Source: JAJZQZ01 sp963790415
Lineage (GTDB): Bacteria > Actinomycetota > Thermoleophilia > RBG-16-64-13
Length of the DNA stretch: 64,000 nucleotides
Reading direction: 5' to 3'
NCBI GenBank assembly: GCA_963790415.1
Contig: CAWBOK010000003.1
Coordinates: 1,131,624-1,195,623 of the forward strand
In this document: in pieces, positions 7,783-15,723 of the stretch
How positions within the stretch are numbered: position 1 is the first letter of the stretch
Layout of the letters: each line of letters starts with the position of its first letter
Program-made: the position numbers and the translations under genes
Notes under the pieces: model-generated
Told to the model about the DNA's origin: nothing
Database searches by the model: none
What the model saw: the letters and a program-made list of their open reading frames with translations, nothing else

Positions 7783-10575
7783 ATGAATCGTTTGCATACA
7801 CGGAGAATCCGAGCGTCGAGGGCGGTGCGAACGCCCGTGTGCGTGGCGGTCCTCGCCGCCGCGTTCCTGCTGGCTCTCTCCGGCGTGGCCTTCGCCGACG
7901 TCTGGACCGACATCTCCGACGCCACCTGGCAGAACGTCTACCACGTGAGCGCGGCGGACGCGTCCACGGTCGCCGAGGGCTTCCCGGACGGCACCTTCCG
8001 GCCCTACCAGCAGGTGACGCGGGGGCAGTTCGCCAAGATGGTCACCGACGGTCTCGACATTCCCCTGTTCGATCCGGCCGTCCCCAGCTTCTCAGACGTC
8101 CCCACCAATCACATCTTCTACCAACACATCGAGGGCGCCGTCGCCGCCGGTGTCATCTCCGGGTATCCGGATGACACCTACCGGCCGGACAACAACATCA
8201 TGCGCCAGCAGGCGAACTCCATCCTCGGCCTCTGGCTGTCTGACCAGGAGATAGAGGCCATCGGCGGCATCCAGGGGGCGGACGGTTTCTACGACTCCCT
8301 TCTGGCCTGGTTCGCGGCTGAGGGAGACGAGGTCTTGAGCGGGTTCGACGACCGCCTTCAGATCGCCCCCGTGCATCGTCCGGGGACAGCCTATCTGGTC
8401 ATGCGAGGCGTGGTCCTCGGCTCGTCTTCGGGCGCAACCACTACCCTTGGTCCCCTGGGCGAACTGTCCCGCGCGCAAGCAGTCACCATGATCGTGAGGA
8501 CAAGGGATGTGGTCTTCGAGGCCGATCCCCCCACCGTCACCAATGTCGACCCGGAGGCAGGGCCGGCTACCGGCGGGAACAGCGTAGTCATCACCGGCAC
8601 CGGTTTCGGCGGTCTGTCCGGCGCGTCCGCCGTTACGTTCGGCACCCACAACGCCACCAGTTATGTGGTCGACTCACTTACCCAGATCACTGCCGTGGCT
8701 CCGGCCGGCGTGGCAGGCACCACGGTTGACGTGCGCGTGACGAACACCGGCGGCACGAGCGCGGTCGGGCCCGCCGACAAGTACACCTACCGCACCCTGC
8801 ACATCGCGGTCACGGGCATAGCCGACCCGGTTACGGCCGGCACGGTCTCCACCGTGACCCTCAGCGTGGTCGACCAGGCCGACGATGTGGTTACCGACTA
8901 CACGGGAACGGTCCACTTCACGTCCAACGACACCGCGGCCGTTCTTCCGGCCAACTACACCTTCAAAGCGTCCGATGCGGGCACGCACACCTTCACCGGC
9001 GGCGTGACCTTGAAGACCGCGGGCGAGCGCACGGTCACCGCCACCGATACGGTGACGTCCAGCATCACCGGCACTCAGACCGTGACCGTCAACCACGCCG
9101 CGGCGGGCAAGGTCTCCCTTGAGACCCTCGCCAACGGCACCGGCACCACCATCGACGCGACGAGCGTGGTCGGCGGCGGCACAGTCACCGCCTACGCCGT
9201 CACCCGTGATACCTACGACAACTTCGTGGAGAACGCCGCCTCGGCTTGGTCTCTCACCACGAAGACCGGCGGGGTGGTGAACGCCGACCTCGTGGCCGCC
9301 TCCGACGGCAAGAGCGCCGTCTTCACCGGACATCTGGCGGGGACCTGCAAGATCCACGCCGTGACGACGGTCGGAGCCTTCGCCGACGACACCGGCACCG
9401 TCACCGTGACCGCGGGCGCCGCTTCCAAGATCTCCCTGGAGACGCTCGCCAACGGCACCGGTACCACCATCGACGCGACCAGCGTGGCGTCCGGCGGCAC
9501 CCCCTTGACCGTCTACGCCGTCAAGCGCGACGCCGGAGGGAACTACATCGCCAACGCCCCGTCCGACTCGTTCATCTGGACCCTGAGCAACCTGACGCCG
9601 GCGACGGGTGGCGTGGTCGGAACCGACCTCGTGACCGCGACAGGCGGCCAGAGCGCCGTCTTCTCCGGTCATCTGGTCGGCACCTGTAAGATCAACGCCG
9701 CCAAGACCGGCCTCATCACCGGCACTACCGGCACGATTACCGTGACGCCCGGCGCGGCCACCAAGCTGGCATTCACGACCTCGCCGAGCGCCTCCACCGC
9801 CGCCGGAACGGCCTTTGCCCCCTCACCTGTGGTGACGGTCCAGGATGCGCTCGGCAATACGGTGACCGGAGCAACAACGCCGGTCACGTTGGCCTTCACC
9901 AGTGGCACTAACACCGAAGGTGCGACATTGACAGGGACCGCGATTGTGGCAGCCATCGACGGTGTCGCGTCATTCGCGGGGTTGAGTGTGAACCGTGTGG
10001 GGAACTACCAGCTCCACGCTACGGGTGGCAGCTTGACCGCTGCTGATTCGACGGCGTTCAGCATCACACCCAAGCCGATCACCGGTACCTTCACGGTTGA
10101 CGCGACCAAGACCTACGATGCAACCACGACAGCCAACGTCACCGATAGGGGCCTGACCGGAGTGATGGGCACGGACGCTGTGACGCTCTCCGGCGGCACT
10201 GCCACCTATGACACCAAGGATGTCGGCCCCGCCAAGACTGTGACCCTGACCGGAGCGACACTGGCCGGCGCCGACGCCGCCAACTACACCTTGTCCAGCG
10301 TGGCCACGACTACGGCGGCTATCACGGCCAAGCCGATCACGGTGACGCCGGATTCCGGGCAGAGCAAGACGGCCGGTGCCCCCGACCCGACCTTCACGTA
10401 TGTAACGACTCCTGGTCTCCTGTTGGGTGACAGTTTCACCGGGGCGCTCGGCCGCGTTGCCGGTGAGGGCGTCGGCACCTACGCCATCACTCAGGGGACG
10501 CTGAGCGCGGGCGCGAACTACGCCATCACCTTCACGCCCAACATCCTGTTCACCATCAACCCTAGCGGCGGCTAG
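7783..10575 (+). CDS. SLH-anchored surface protein with IPT, Ig-like, YDG and MBG-type domains
   Basis: 930 residues. The ATG at 7783 follows GGGAGG. Signal peptide and three SLH domains (1-245) are nearly identical to the preceding paralogue, followed by one IPT/TIG domain (about 250-335). The rest differs: a filamin/invasin-like module (about 340-440), two related Ig-like modules each starting VSLETLANGTGTTIDAT or close (about 445-660), a module starting AATKLAFTTSPSAS (about 662-760), a YDG-type repeat (KTYDATTTANVTDRGL) and an MBG-type repeat (ITVTPDSGQSKTAGAPDPTF) at the end. These modules are typical of long extracellular adhesins. No catalytic residues are apparent. Confidence 0.8.
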   Translation: MNRLHTRRIRASRAVRTPVCVAVLAAAFLLALSGVAFADVWTDISDATWQNVYHVSAADASTVAEGFPDGTFRPYQQVTRGQFAKMVTDGLDIPLFDPAVPSFSDVPTNHIFYQHIEGAVAAGVISGYPDDTYRPDNNIMRQQANSILGLWLSDQEIEAIGGIQGADGFYDSLLAWFAAEGDEVLSGFDDRLQIAPVHRPGTAYLVMRGVVLGSSSGATTTLGPLGELSRAQAVTMIVRTRDVVFEADPPTVTNVDPEAGPATGGNSVVITGTGFGGLSGASAVTFGTHNATSYVVDSLTQITAVAPAGVAGTTVDVRVTNTGGTSAVGPADKYTYRTLHIAVTGIADPVTAGTVSTVTLSVVDQADDVVTDYTGTVHFTSNDTAAVLPANYTFKASDAGTHTFTGGVTLKTAGERTVTATDTVTSSITGTQTVTVNHAAAGKVSLETLANGTGTTIDATSVVGGGTVTAYAVTRDTYDNFVENAASAWSLTTKTGGVVNADLVAASDGKSAVFTGHLAGTCKIHAVTTVGAFADDTGTVTVTAGAASKISLETLANGTGTTIDATSVASGGTPLTVYAVKRDAGGNYIANAPSDSFIWTLSNLTPATGGVVGTDLVTATGGQSAVFSGHLVGTCKINAAKTGLITGTTGTITVTPGAATKLAFTTSPSASTAAGTAFAPSPVVTVQDALGNTVTGATTPVTLAFTSGTNTEGATLTGTAIVAAIDGVASFAGLSVNRVGNYQLHATGGSLTAADSTAFSITPKPITGTFTVDATKTYDATTTANVTDRGLTGVMGTDAVTLSGGTATYDTKDVGPAKTVTLTGATLAGADAANYTLSSVATTTAAITAKPITVTPDSGQSKTAGAPDPTFTYVTTPGLLLGDSFTGALGRVAGEGVGTYAITQGTLSAGANYAITFTPNILFTINPSGG

Positions 10576-10601
10576 AACGACCTGCGTGGGAACACTTCGA
10601 T

Positions 10602-10635
10602 CTCGTTGACGGCGCGGGACCGCGCCGTCAACGAG
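10602..10635 (+). terminator. 15-bp hairpin terminator after SLH/IPT protein 2
   Basis: CTCGTTGACGGCGCG (10602-10616) pairs perfectly with CGCGCCGTCAACGAG (10621-10635) around a GGAC loop, 27 bases past the stop. There is no T run. The remaining ~330 bases to 10966 contain only short frames without family resemblance. Confidence 0.65.
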
Positions 10636-10966
10636 GTGCCCGGGGCCAGACAATCGGCACCCGCCAGGATGCACTGACCAGAAGGTGATCGTGAGAGCCC
10701 GGCCGGGCTTGGAAGCCGGCCGGACTCGATTTTGCCCGAGTCGGCGGGCGCGTTCCGTCGTTCCCTAGATGCGTAGGACACCGTGCTCTTCATCGACGCT
10801 TGGGACAACTAGCGCCGGCTCGACCGTCCCACCGCGACTTCACCCCGGAGCAGATGGAGTGCCTGCCGCCGGACCTCTGCTTCAACGAGGAGCTGACCCG
10901 CCGGAACGTCGCGGCGCACGTGCTGGAGACGCTGATCGCCGGGAATGTGGCGAAGCCACTCGAAGC

Positions 10967-10994
10967 GTGGCACACTTCTATGGATTGTGGCACA
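10967..10994 (+). promoter_or_regulatory. direct-repeat operator candidate of the toxin-antitoxin pair
   Basis: GTGGCACA occurs at 10967-10974 and again at 10987-10994, exactly 20 bases (two helical turns) apart, 38 bases before the antitoxin start. Phd/YefM-type antitoxins commonly repress their own promoter through paired sites. The promoter itself is not obvious. Confidence 0.4.
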
Positions 10995-11031
10995 ATGGCG
11001 GGAGTAGAGACCAAGCGAGGGGGCACGTGCG

Positions 11032-11259
11032 ATGCGCACCATGTCCATCAGAGAACTGCGGGCGTCCCTCTCCTCGATCGGCGAGATCGTCGAGAGAGAT
11101 GGTGACGTCGTCTTGACGCGCAATGGTCGGCCGGTTGTGCGACTGGTCCCGCTGAATCCGTGTCGCTCCGCACCCAGCCACGCCGATCTGCGCGCCGGCA
11201 TGCCCTACATGGCCGTTTCCAGCGAGGACCTTGTCCGGATTGATCGAGACCGGGGGTAG
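11032..11259 (+). CDS. type II antitoxin, Phd/YefM family
   Basis: 75 residues, starting MRTMSIRELRASLSSIGEIV, the N-terminal DNA-binding helix pattern of Phd/YefM antitoxins, followed by DGDVVLTRNGRPVVRLVPL, the family's beta hairpin. An internal ATG at 11041 is an alternative start. The C-terminal part should wrap the toxin. Its TAG is immediately followed by an ATG for the PIN-domain gene, so the two are translationally coupled. It acts in the cytoplasm as repressor and toxin neutraliser. Confidence 0.8.
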   Translation: MRTMSIRELRASLSSIGEIVERDGDVVLTRNGRPVVRLVPLNPCRSAPSHADLRAGMPYMAVSSEDLVRIDRDRG

Positions 11260-11696
11260 ATGCCGCGGGTATCTACGTCGACACCAGCGCGCTCGCGAAG
11301 TGGTATCTGAACGAGGCTCGGTCCGAGGATGTCGACGACTACCTGAGGCAGGTGTGTCCGGTCTACATCAGCCTGCTCTCCAAGATAGAGATGAGATCGC
11401 TGATGGCCAGGCGAACGCGCGAGCATCACGTGGATTCGGAGACCCAGGGCAAGGTTCTCGCCACCTTCGAGGGTGATGTCGCGCTGGGCCATCTTGTGCT
11501 GCTACCGCATACCGTGGAGTCGTTCCTCGCGGCGGAATCGTTGCTCGGAGCACATCCAGATATCCCGCTCCGGTCCCTGGACGCTCTGCATCTTGGTGTC
11601 ATGCGCTCGGCCGGTGTCGACGTGCTGGCCACCGCGGATCGAGTGATGGCGCAGACTGCGGGGGCGTTGGGGATGGAGTGCCGGGTCTTCTTCTAG
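11260..11696 (+). CDS. vapC: PIN-domain toxin (VapC-like ribonuclease), one-base frameshift near the start
   Basis: About 145 residues. The four acidic PIN residues are visible: Asp in YVDTSALAKWY, Glu in SLLSKIEMRSL, Asp in RSLDALHLG and Asp in VLATADRVM, predicting a Mg-dependent RNase. The expected start is ATG 11260, touching the antitoxin stop, but the catalytic frame is reached only if one base is restored near 11263 (ATGCCGCGGG read as ATGCCCGCGGG gives MPAGIYVDTS). The alternative in-frame start, GTG 11352, would delete the first catalytic Asp. I think this is a lost C in the sequence, of the type found repeatedly later in the window. Confidence 0.75.
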
Positions 11697-11751
11697 GACA
11701 AGCCGACCCGCTCCACGCCCCAGAGATAGAGCCCAGCCCGCGGGAGTCCGC

Positions 11752-13194
11752 CTACTGCGGCAACCCAGTCCATTTGTCGAGCTTGGCCAGCCCGGTCCGC
11801 ACCAGTTTCGCCACCACCCCGTGGCCGGTGTCGTTGAGGTGGACCCGGTCGGATGTGAAATAGACGAGGTTCTTCTCGGCTCCCGGGGGTCCGAGACGCT
11901 GGTCGGCCGCCACATCCACCAGGAGGTCGGCGAAGTCCTCCCAGCCGCCCCTGATCTTCTCGTTCACCGCTTGGCGGCGCGATTCGAAGAGCGCCGACGA
12001 GTGACCGTCACTGCGGGGAAGCATGGTGAGTACCACGACGCGGAAGCCCCGCTGACGGCGGCCATCCGCATATTTCCTGAGATCCGAGTACACCTCGTCG
12101 CTGGTGTGGTCCCACAGTGCGAAGTCGTTGGTGCCGCCCCAGATCACCACGACTTGCTGTCCCCCCTCGCCGTGGTAGAGGGGGTCGACGTTTTGGGCCG
12201 CATTGGCCAGCATGCGCGAGAGCGGCTGCCCGCCGATGCCGAGATTCACCCAAGGGATCTTCCGCGGCCATGCCGCCATCAGCTGCGACGGGTAGGGGTT
12301 GTGCGCGTTCGAGCCCGCCGTGAGGGAGTCGCCGTCGAAGACGATGCGCCCGACGCGGGGGTGGTCCTGCAGGAGCGACAGCGCCAGGCGGAACGCCCGA
12401 GCAGAACCTCCGGCCCGCAGTTCCGGGTCGTCGAAGAATGCCTGTAGTTCTGTCCGAGCATAGACGCCGTCGAACCTCTGGTTGTCGGAGTAGTCGTCGT
12501 AGATCTGCAGCGGCGTGTACGTCGTTCCCTCGCGGAACGCCAACCCGCGCAGGCGCCACAGCACCTGGGCTACCTCGCCACGCGTAGCGGGGGTCCAGGT
12601 ATCCCACATTGATCCGAAGTCGATCAGGCCGACGAGAAGCTGGTTGTACTCCGCCCTGCCCGCGGCCAGAGCCAGTTCCGTGCCGGAGGCGCCGAGGCTG
12701 CCGAAGCCCGCCGGTGGGTCCGCGAGCAGCCCCGGGAAGAGCCGGTCGGCGGCGCGTGCCACCATGGTGATCATCTGTCCCCGGGTGACGGGTTCCCACG
12801 GCCGGAATACGCGGGCGGTTCCTTTGAAGGAGCCCTTGGCGATGCCCTGGGCGGCGGCGACGGCGACGTAGTTGTCCGGGTACAGCGTGTCCGGCCCGCC
12901 GACCGTCACGTCGGTGAAGGGGGAGAGGTCGTCTTCGGTCACGGGCAGGCCCAGCGAGACCACGATCATCTTGGCGAACTGCTGGCGAAGGAGAGGATCG
13001 TTCAGACCGAACGCGCCGTCGCCGTATCCGGCCACCACCCCCTGGGCGGTGAGCTCGTCGATCGCGGATGCGTAGGGATGATCGGCCGGGACGTCGGTGA
13101 AGGCGAGAGCTGAGGCCGATGTGGCGCATAGGAGCACCACGACCAGGACCAGCAGCGACGCGAGGCGTGGCGTCTTGCGATTCATCCGAGGCAC
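11752..13194 (-). CDS. SLH-anchored SGNH/GDSL hydrolase
   Basis: 480 residues. The start is GTG 13194 or ATG 13185 (MNRKTPRL); neither has a close ribosome site. A signal peptide (to about residue 32, ASALA) is followed by three SLH domains (about 32-215; FTDVPADHPYASAIDEL, RQQFAKMIV) and an SGNH-hydrolase domain (about 270-480). Catalytic elements are FDGDSLTAG (nucleophile Ser), LGIGGQ (Gly), GTND (Asn) and DRVHLND (Asp/His pair). The family comprises esterases and lipases acting on acyl or acetyl esters. Surface anchoring suggests a wall polysaccharide or external ester as substrate, but the substrate cannot be read from the sequence. Convergent with the PIN toxin gene. Confidence 0.85.
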   Translation of the reverse strand: MPRMNRKTPRLASLLVLVVVLLCATSASALAFTDVPADHPYASAIDELTAQGVVAGYGDGAFGLNDPLLRQQFAKMIVVSLGLPVTEDDLSPFTDVTVGGPDTLYPDNYVAVAAAQGIAKGSFKGTARVFRPWEPVTRGQMITMVARAADRLFPGLLADPPAGFGSLGASGTELALAAGRAEYNQLLVGLIDFGSMWDTWTPATRGEVAQVLWRLRGLAFREGTTYTPLQIYDDYSDNQRFDGVYARTELQAFFDDPELRAGGSARAFRLALSLLQDHPRVGRIVFDGDSLTAGSNAHNPYPSQLMAAWPRKIPWVNLGIGGQPLSRMLANAAQNVDPLYHGEGGQQVVVIWGGTNDFALWDHTSDEVYSDLRKYADGRRQRGFRVVVLTMLPRSDGHSSALFESRRQAVNEKIRGGWEDFADLLVDVAADQRLGPPGAEKNLVYFTSDRVHLNDTGHGVVAKLVRTGLAKLDKWTGLPQ

Positions 13195-13433
13195 CCGATA
13201 CCGTCCTGCACTGCTAAACCTCCTCGAAGGCGTTCGACCGGAGGCACCCAGTCTACTTCAGGCCGACGAATATTTCTGCTGCCCAGTCCGCGTATAAAGC
13301 TTCCGTAAAGCCCGCCGAAACCCTCTGTGCGACTACTACGACCGGTAGTACAATGCAAACACGGCGGCGATACCCGCCACGTAGAAGTCGATACGAGGAG
13401 TCCTGGAGTCCCTCCCTCCTCCCTCTCCAGGCT

Positions 13434-13463
13434 GAGACCCCGGTGTGGCAGCACCGGGGTCTC
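13434..13463 (+). terminator. 12-bp hairpin
   Basis: GAGACCCCGGTG (13434-13445) with CACCGGGGTCTC (13452-13463) around TGGCAG. It lies between the divergent SLH-hydrolase gene and the tRNA cluster and probably insulates the tRNA operon from upstream transcription. The rest of the 356-base gap holds the promoter at 13494 and a possible TACAAT -10 near 13348. Confidence 0.65.
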
Positions 13464-13493
13464 GTTCGTGCCGGCATAGGGTGCCTCGCTTTC

Positions 13494-13522
13494 TTGTAAT
13501 GGCCCTGCCCCTTCGGTATCAT
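13494..13522 (+). promoter_or_regulatory. promoter of the tRNA cluster
   Basis: TTGTAA (13494-13499), a 17-base spacer, TATCAT (13517-13522), 29 bases before tRNA-Tyr. Confidence 0.65.
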
Positions 13523-13551
13523 GCGCATTCGCCTCCGAGCGAGTAGCTCGT

Positions 13552-13635
13552 GGGGGGGTGCCCGAGTGGTCAAAGGGAGCAGACTGTAAATCTGTCGGCG
13601 CTGCCTACGGAGGTTCAAATCCTCCCCCCCCACCA
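13552..13635 (+). tRNA. tRNA-Tyr (GTA)
   Basis: Type II tRNA with long variable arm. Anticodon GTA lies in loop CTGTAAA between pairing arms; T arm GGAGG-TTCAAAT-CCTCC; CCA is encoded at 13633-13635. The 5' acceptor shows seven G (13552-13558), whereas only six C follow the T arm, so the 3' acceptor strand appears one C short. Confidence 0.9.
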
Positions 13636-13684
13636 TCTACCTTCTCCAGGCGAACGGCGGGTCGCAAGCCCCGTTAGTGAGAGG

Positions 13685-13760
13685 GCCTCCATAGCTCAGC
13701 TGGCAGAGCACTTCCATGGTAAGGAAGGGGTCATCGGTTCGAATCCGATTGGAGGCTCCA
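13685..13760 (+). tRNA. tRNA-Thr (GGT)
   Basis: Acceptor GCCTCCA pairs with TGGAGGC; anticodon stem CTTCC/GGAAG encloses ATGGTAA (anticodon GGT); T loop TTCGAAT; CCA encoded. Confidence 0.93.
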
Positions 13761-13766
13761 TAGCGT

Positions 13767-13843
13767 GGCGGCGTAGCTCAGCTGGTCAGAGCAGCGGAAT
13801 CATAATCCGCGTGTCGGAGGTTCGAGTCCTCCCGCCGCTACCA
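13767..13843 (+). tRNA. tRNA-Met (CAT)
   Basis: Acceptor GGCGGCG pairs with CGCCGCT (one G-T pair); anticodon stem GCGGA/TCCGC with loop ATCATAA (CAT); T loop TTCGAGT; CCA encoded. The paired first acceptor base argues for the elongator type. Confidence 0.88.
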
Positions 13844-13882
13844 GATAATGGGGACCCAGGGCCCGGCCCTCCGGCCGCTGCC

Positions 13883-13911
13883 TTGGGTTTCAGTTTGGCC
13901 TGTGGTAGCAT
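13883..13911 (+). promoter_or_regulatory. promoter candidate for rpmG-trnW-secE-nusG
   Basis: TTGGGT (13883-13888), a 17-base spacer, TAGCAT (13906-13911), 34 bases before rpmG. Confidence 0.45.
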
Positions 13912-13944
13912 GCACGATTACTCTAAGTAGGGATTGGTGAAGTA

Positions 13945-14094
13945 ATGCGGGTTCGGGTCACGATGGCATGCCAAGATTGCAAGCGTCGCAACTACACCAC
14001 CATGAAGAACAAACGGAACGATCCCGAGCGGATCGAACTCCAGAAGTTCTGCAAGTGGTGCGACACCCACACCCTCCACAAAGAGACGAAGTAG
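13945..14094 (+). CDS. rpmG: 50S ribosomal protein L33
   Basis: 49 residues, the usual length. Two Cys pairs (ACQDCK and FCKWCD) mark the zinc-binding form of this large-subunit protein near the E site. I kept ATG 13945 (MRVRVTMACQDC); ATG 13963 would remove the beta strand expected before the first Cys pair. It is followed by tRNA-Trp and secE, the standard bacterial arrangement. No second L33 is seen in the window. Confidence 0.92.
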   Translation: MRVRVTMACQDCKRRNYTTMKNKRNDPERIELQKFCKWCDTHTLHKETK

Positions 14095-14148
14095 GCACAG
14101 GACAGCAGGCCGCCCGCGGGTGGCCGGGTCCTTACCCGGGAGACACGT

Positions 14149-14224
14149 AGGGCAGTAGCTCCAACGGTAGAGCGCCGGTCTCCAAAACCGGATGTTGGGG
14201 GTTCGAATCCCTCCTGCCCTGCCA
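14149..14224 (+). tRNA. tRNA-Trp (CCA)
   Basis: Acceptor AGGGCAG pairs with CTGCCCT; anticodon stem CCGGT/ACCGG with loop CTCCAAA (anticodon CCA); T loop TTCGAAT; 3' GCCA encoded. Located between rpmG and secE as in many bacteria. Confidence 0.94.
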
Positions 14225-14254
14225 GCCCTTTTCAGGAAAGGTGCACCAGGCACT

Positions 14255-14593
14255 ATGGCGAAGACGACTACGACGAAGACCACGAGCAAAACGCCGGACA
14301 AGCCCAGTCTCTTCGACAGGGTCAAACCGGGAGGTAGCGCGCCGGCCAAGGGTGCTTCGAGCAAGAGCGCACCGGCCAAGGGTGCGCGCGGGTCCACGGG
14401 TGTGAGCGAGAACCGGCTTTTCAAGTTCCTGCGCGAAGTGCGCATCGAGATGGGCAAGGTCACGTGGCCGCCGCGGCCGGAGTTGATCCAGGCCACGAGC
14501 GTTGTCATCGTGGCAGTCGCCATCGCCGCCGTCTACATCGGCCTGCTCGACCTTGTGTGGTCTAGCCTGGTCAACCTCGTTCGGCTGAGCTAG
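14255..14593 (+). CDS. secE: preprotein translocase subunit SecE
   Basis: 112 residues. ATG 14255 follows GGAAAGGTG. An extended Lys/Thr/Ala-rich N-terminus (1-55) precedes the conserved SecE amphipathic segment (FLREVRIEMGKVTWPPRPEL) and one C-terminal membrane helix (about 82-105). It clamps SecY in the membrane. The 5' half is low complexity, as often in actinobacteria. Followed 33 bases later by nusG. Confidence 0.93.
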   Translation: MAKTTTTKTTSKTPDKPSLFDRVKPGGSAPAKGASSKSAPAKGARGSTGVSENRLFKFLREVRIEMGKVTWPPRPELIQATSVVIVAVAIAAVYIGLLDLVWSSLVNLVRLS

Positions 14594-14626
14594 CCGGCGC
14601 GGTCCGCGAGATACGAGGAGCGCGCT

Positions 14627-15151
14627 ATGCCGGCAATGTGGTATGTCATAAACACGTACTCTGGGCACGAGAACAAGGCCCGGGCGAACCTGGAGCATCG
14701 CATCCAGTCGATGAACCAGGTGCCGTACTTCGAAGACATCGTGGTGCCCACCGAGCAGGTGATAGAGACCAAGGGCGGCGAGAAGGTGCAGGTCGAGAAG
14801 CGCATCTTCCCCGGCTATATCCTGGTCAAGATGACCCTCACCGACGACTCGTGGTCGTTGGTCAAGAACACACCCGGGGTGACGGGCTTCGTCGGTTCCG
14901 ACAACAAGCCCACGGCGTTGAGCGCCGCCGAAGTCGACCGTATCCTGCATACGACGACGGTGGAGAAGCCCAAGGCGAAGGCCGAGTTCTCGGTTGGCGA
15001 CCAGGTGCGTGTGTCGAACGGACCGCTCACCGACTTCACGGGTGAAGTGTCCGAGGTGAACGCGGAGCAGAGCAAGCTCAAGGTGTTGGTGTCCATCTTC
15101 GGGCGCGATACGCCGACGGAACTGGGTTTCGAGCAGGTGAAGAAGGTCTAA
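14627..15151 (+). CDS. nusG: transcription termination/antitermination factor NusG
   Basis: 174 residues. NGN domain (MWYVINTYSGHENKARANLE, about 3-110) and C-terminal KOW domain (FSVGDQVRVSNGPLTDFTGE, about 120-170). It binds the beta-prime clamp and links RNA polymerase to Rho or the ribosome. ATG 14627 was chosen; ATG 14636 would start exactly at the NGN strand and is a possible alternative. Classic secE-nusG-rplK context. Confidence 0.95.
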   Translation: MPAMWYVINTYSGHENKARANLEHRIQSMNQVPYFEDIVVPTEQVIETKGGEKVQVEKRIFPGYILVKMTLTDDSWSLVKNTPGVTGFVGSDNKPTALSAAEVDRILHTTTVEKPKAKAEFSVGDQVRVSNGPLTDFTGEVSEVNAEQSKLKVLVSIFGRDTPTELGFEQVKKV

Positions 15152-15172
15152 GAGAGACGGAGAGTACTCACA

Positions 15173-15595
15173 GTGGCGAAGAAAGTACGGGCGATCATCA
15201 AGTTGCAGATCAAAGCCGGCGCGGCCAACCCCGCCCCACCGGTGGGCCCAGCCTTGGGCCAGCACGGCGTGAACATCATGGAGTTCTGCAAGGCATACAA
15301 CGCCCAGACTCAGGACAAGGCGGGCACGGTCATCCCCGTCGAGATCACGGTCTTCGAGGATCGTTCGTTCACCTTCGTTTTGAAGACCCCGCCCGCCGCG
15401 GTGCTGATCAGGCAGGCGGCCGGCCTGGCCAAAGGCTCGGGGAACCCGCGCAAGGAGAAGGTGGGCAAGATCACGAACGATCAACTTCGGCAGATCGCCG
15501 AGGTCAAGATGCCCGATCTGAACGCCAACGACATCGACGCGGCCATGAACATCCTGGCGGGCACCGCCCGCAGCATGGGTGTGGTGGTGGAGTAA
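15173..15595 (+). CDS. rplK: 50S ribosomal protein L11
   Basis: 140 residues, GTG start behind GGAGAG. The N-terminal domain (KLQIKAGAANPAPPVGPALG) and C-terminal rRNA-binding domain (KEKVGKITNDQLRQIAEVK, TARSMGVVVE) are complete. It forms the GTPase-associated centre with L10/L12 on 23S rRNA and is the family target of thiopeptides. Confidence 0.96.
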   Translation: MAKKVRAIIKLQIKAGAANPAPPVGPALGQHGVNIMEFCKAYNAQTQDKAGTVIPVEITVFEDRSFTFVLKTPPAAVLIRQAAGLAKGSGNPRKEKVGKITNDQLRQIAEVKMPDLNANDIDAAMNILAGTARSMGVVVE

Positions 15596-15723
15596 CGCGG
15601 CTCGGCTGAGCCATGGCCGCAGGCCGTCGGCCCGCGGCTCCCCCGGCAAGTAAGCCCGCGCCGGGGCGGGCACGAGAGGTGGGAGGGCAGTGTGGCCCGC
15701 AAGCACCACCAGGAGGCACGAAG

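Noticed and set aside
10800..11105. 101-codon open frame before and across the antitoxin start
   Set aside because: It overlaps the recognisable antitoxin in another frame and shows no family match.
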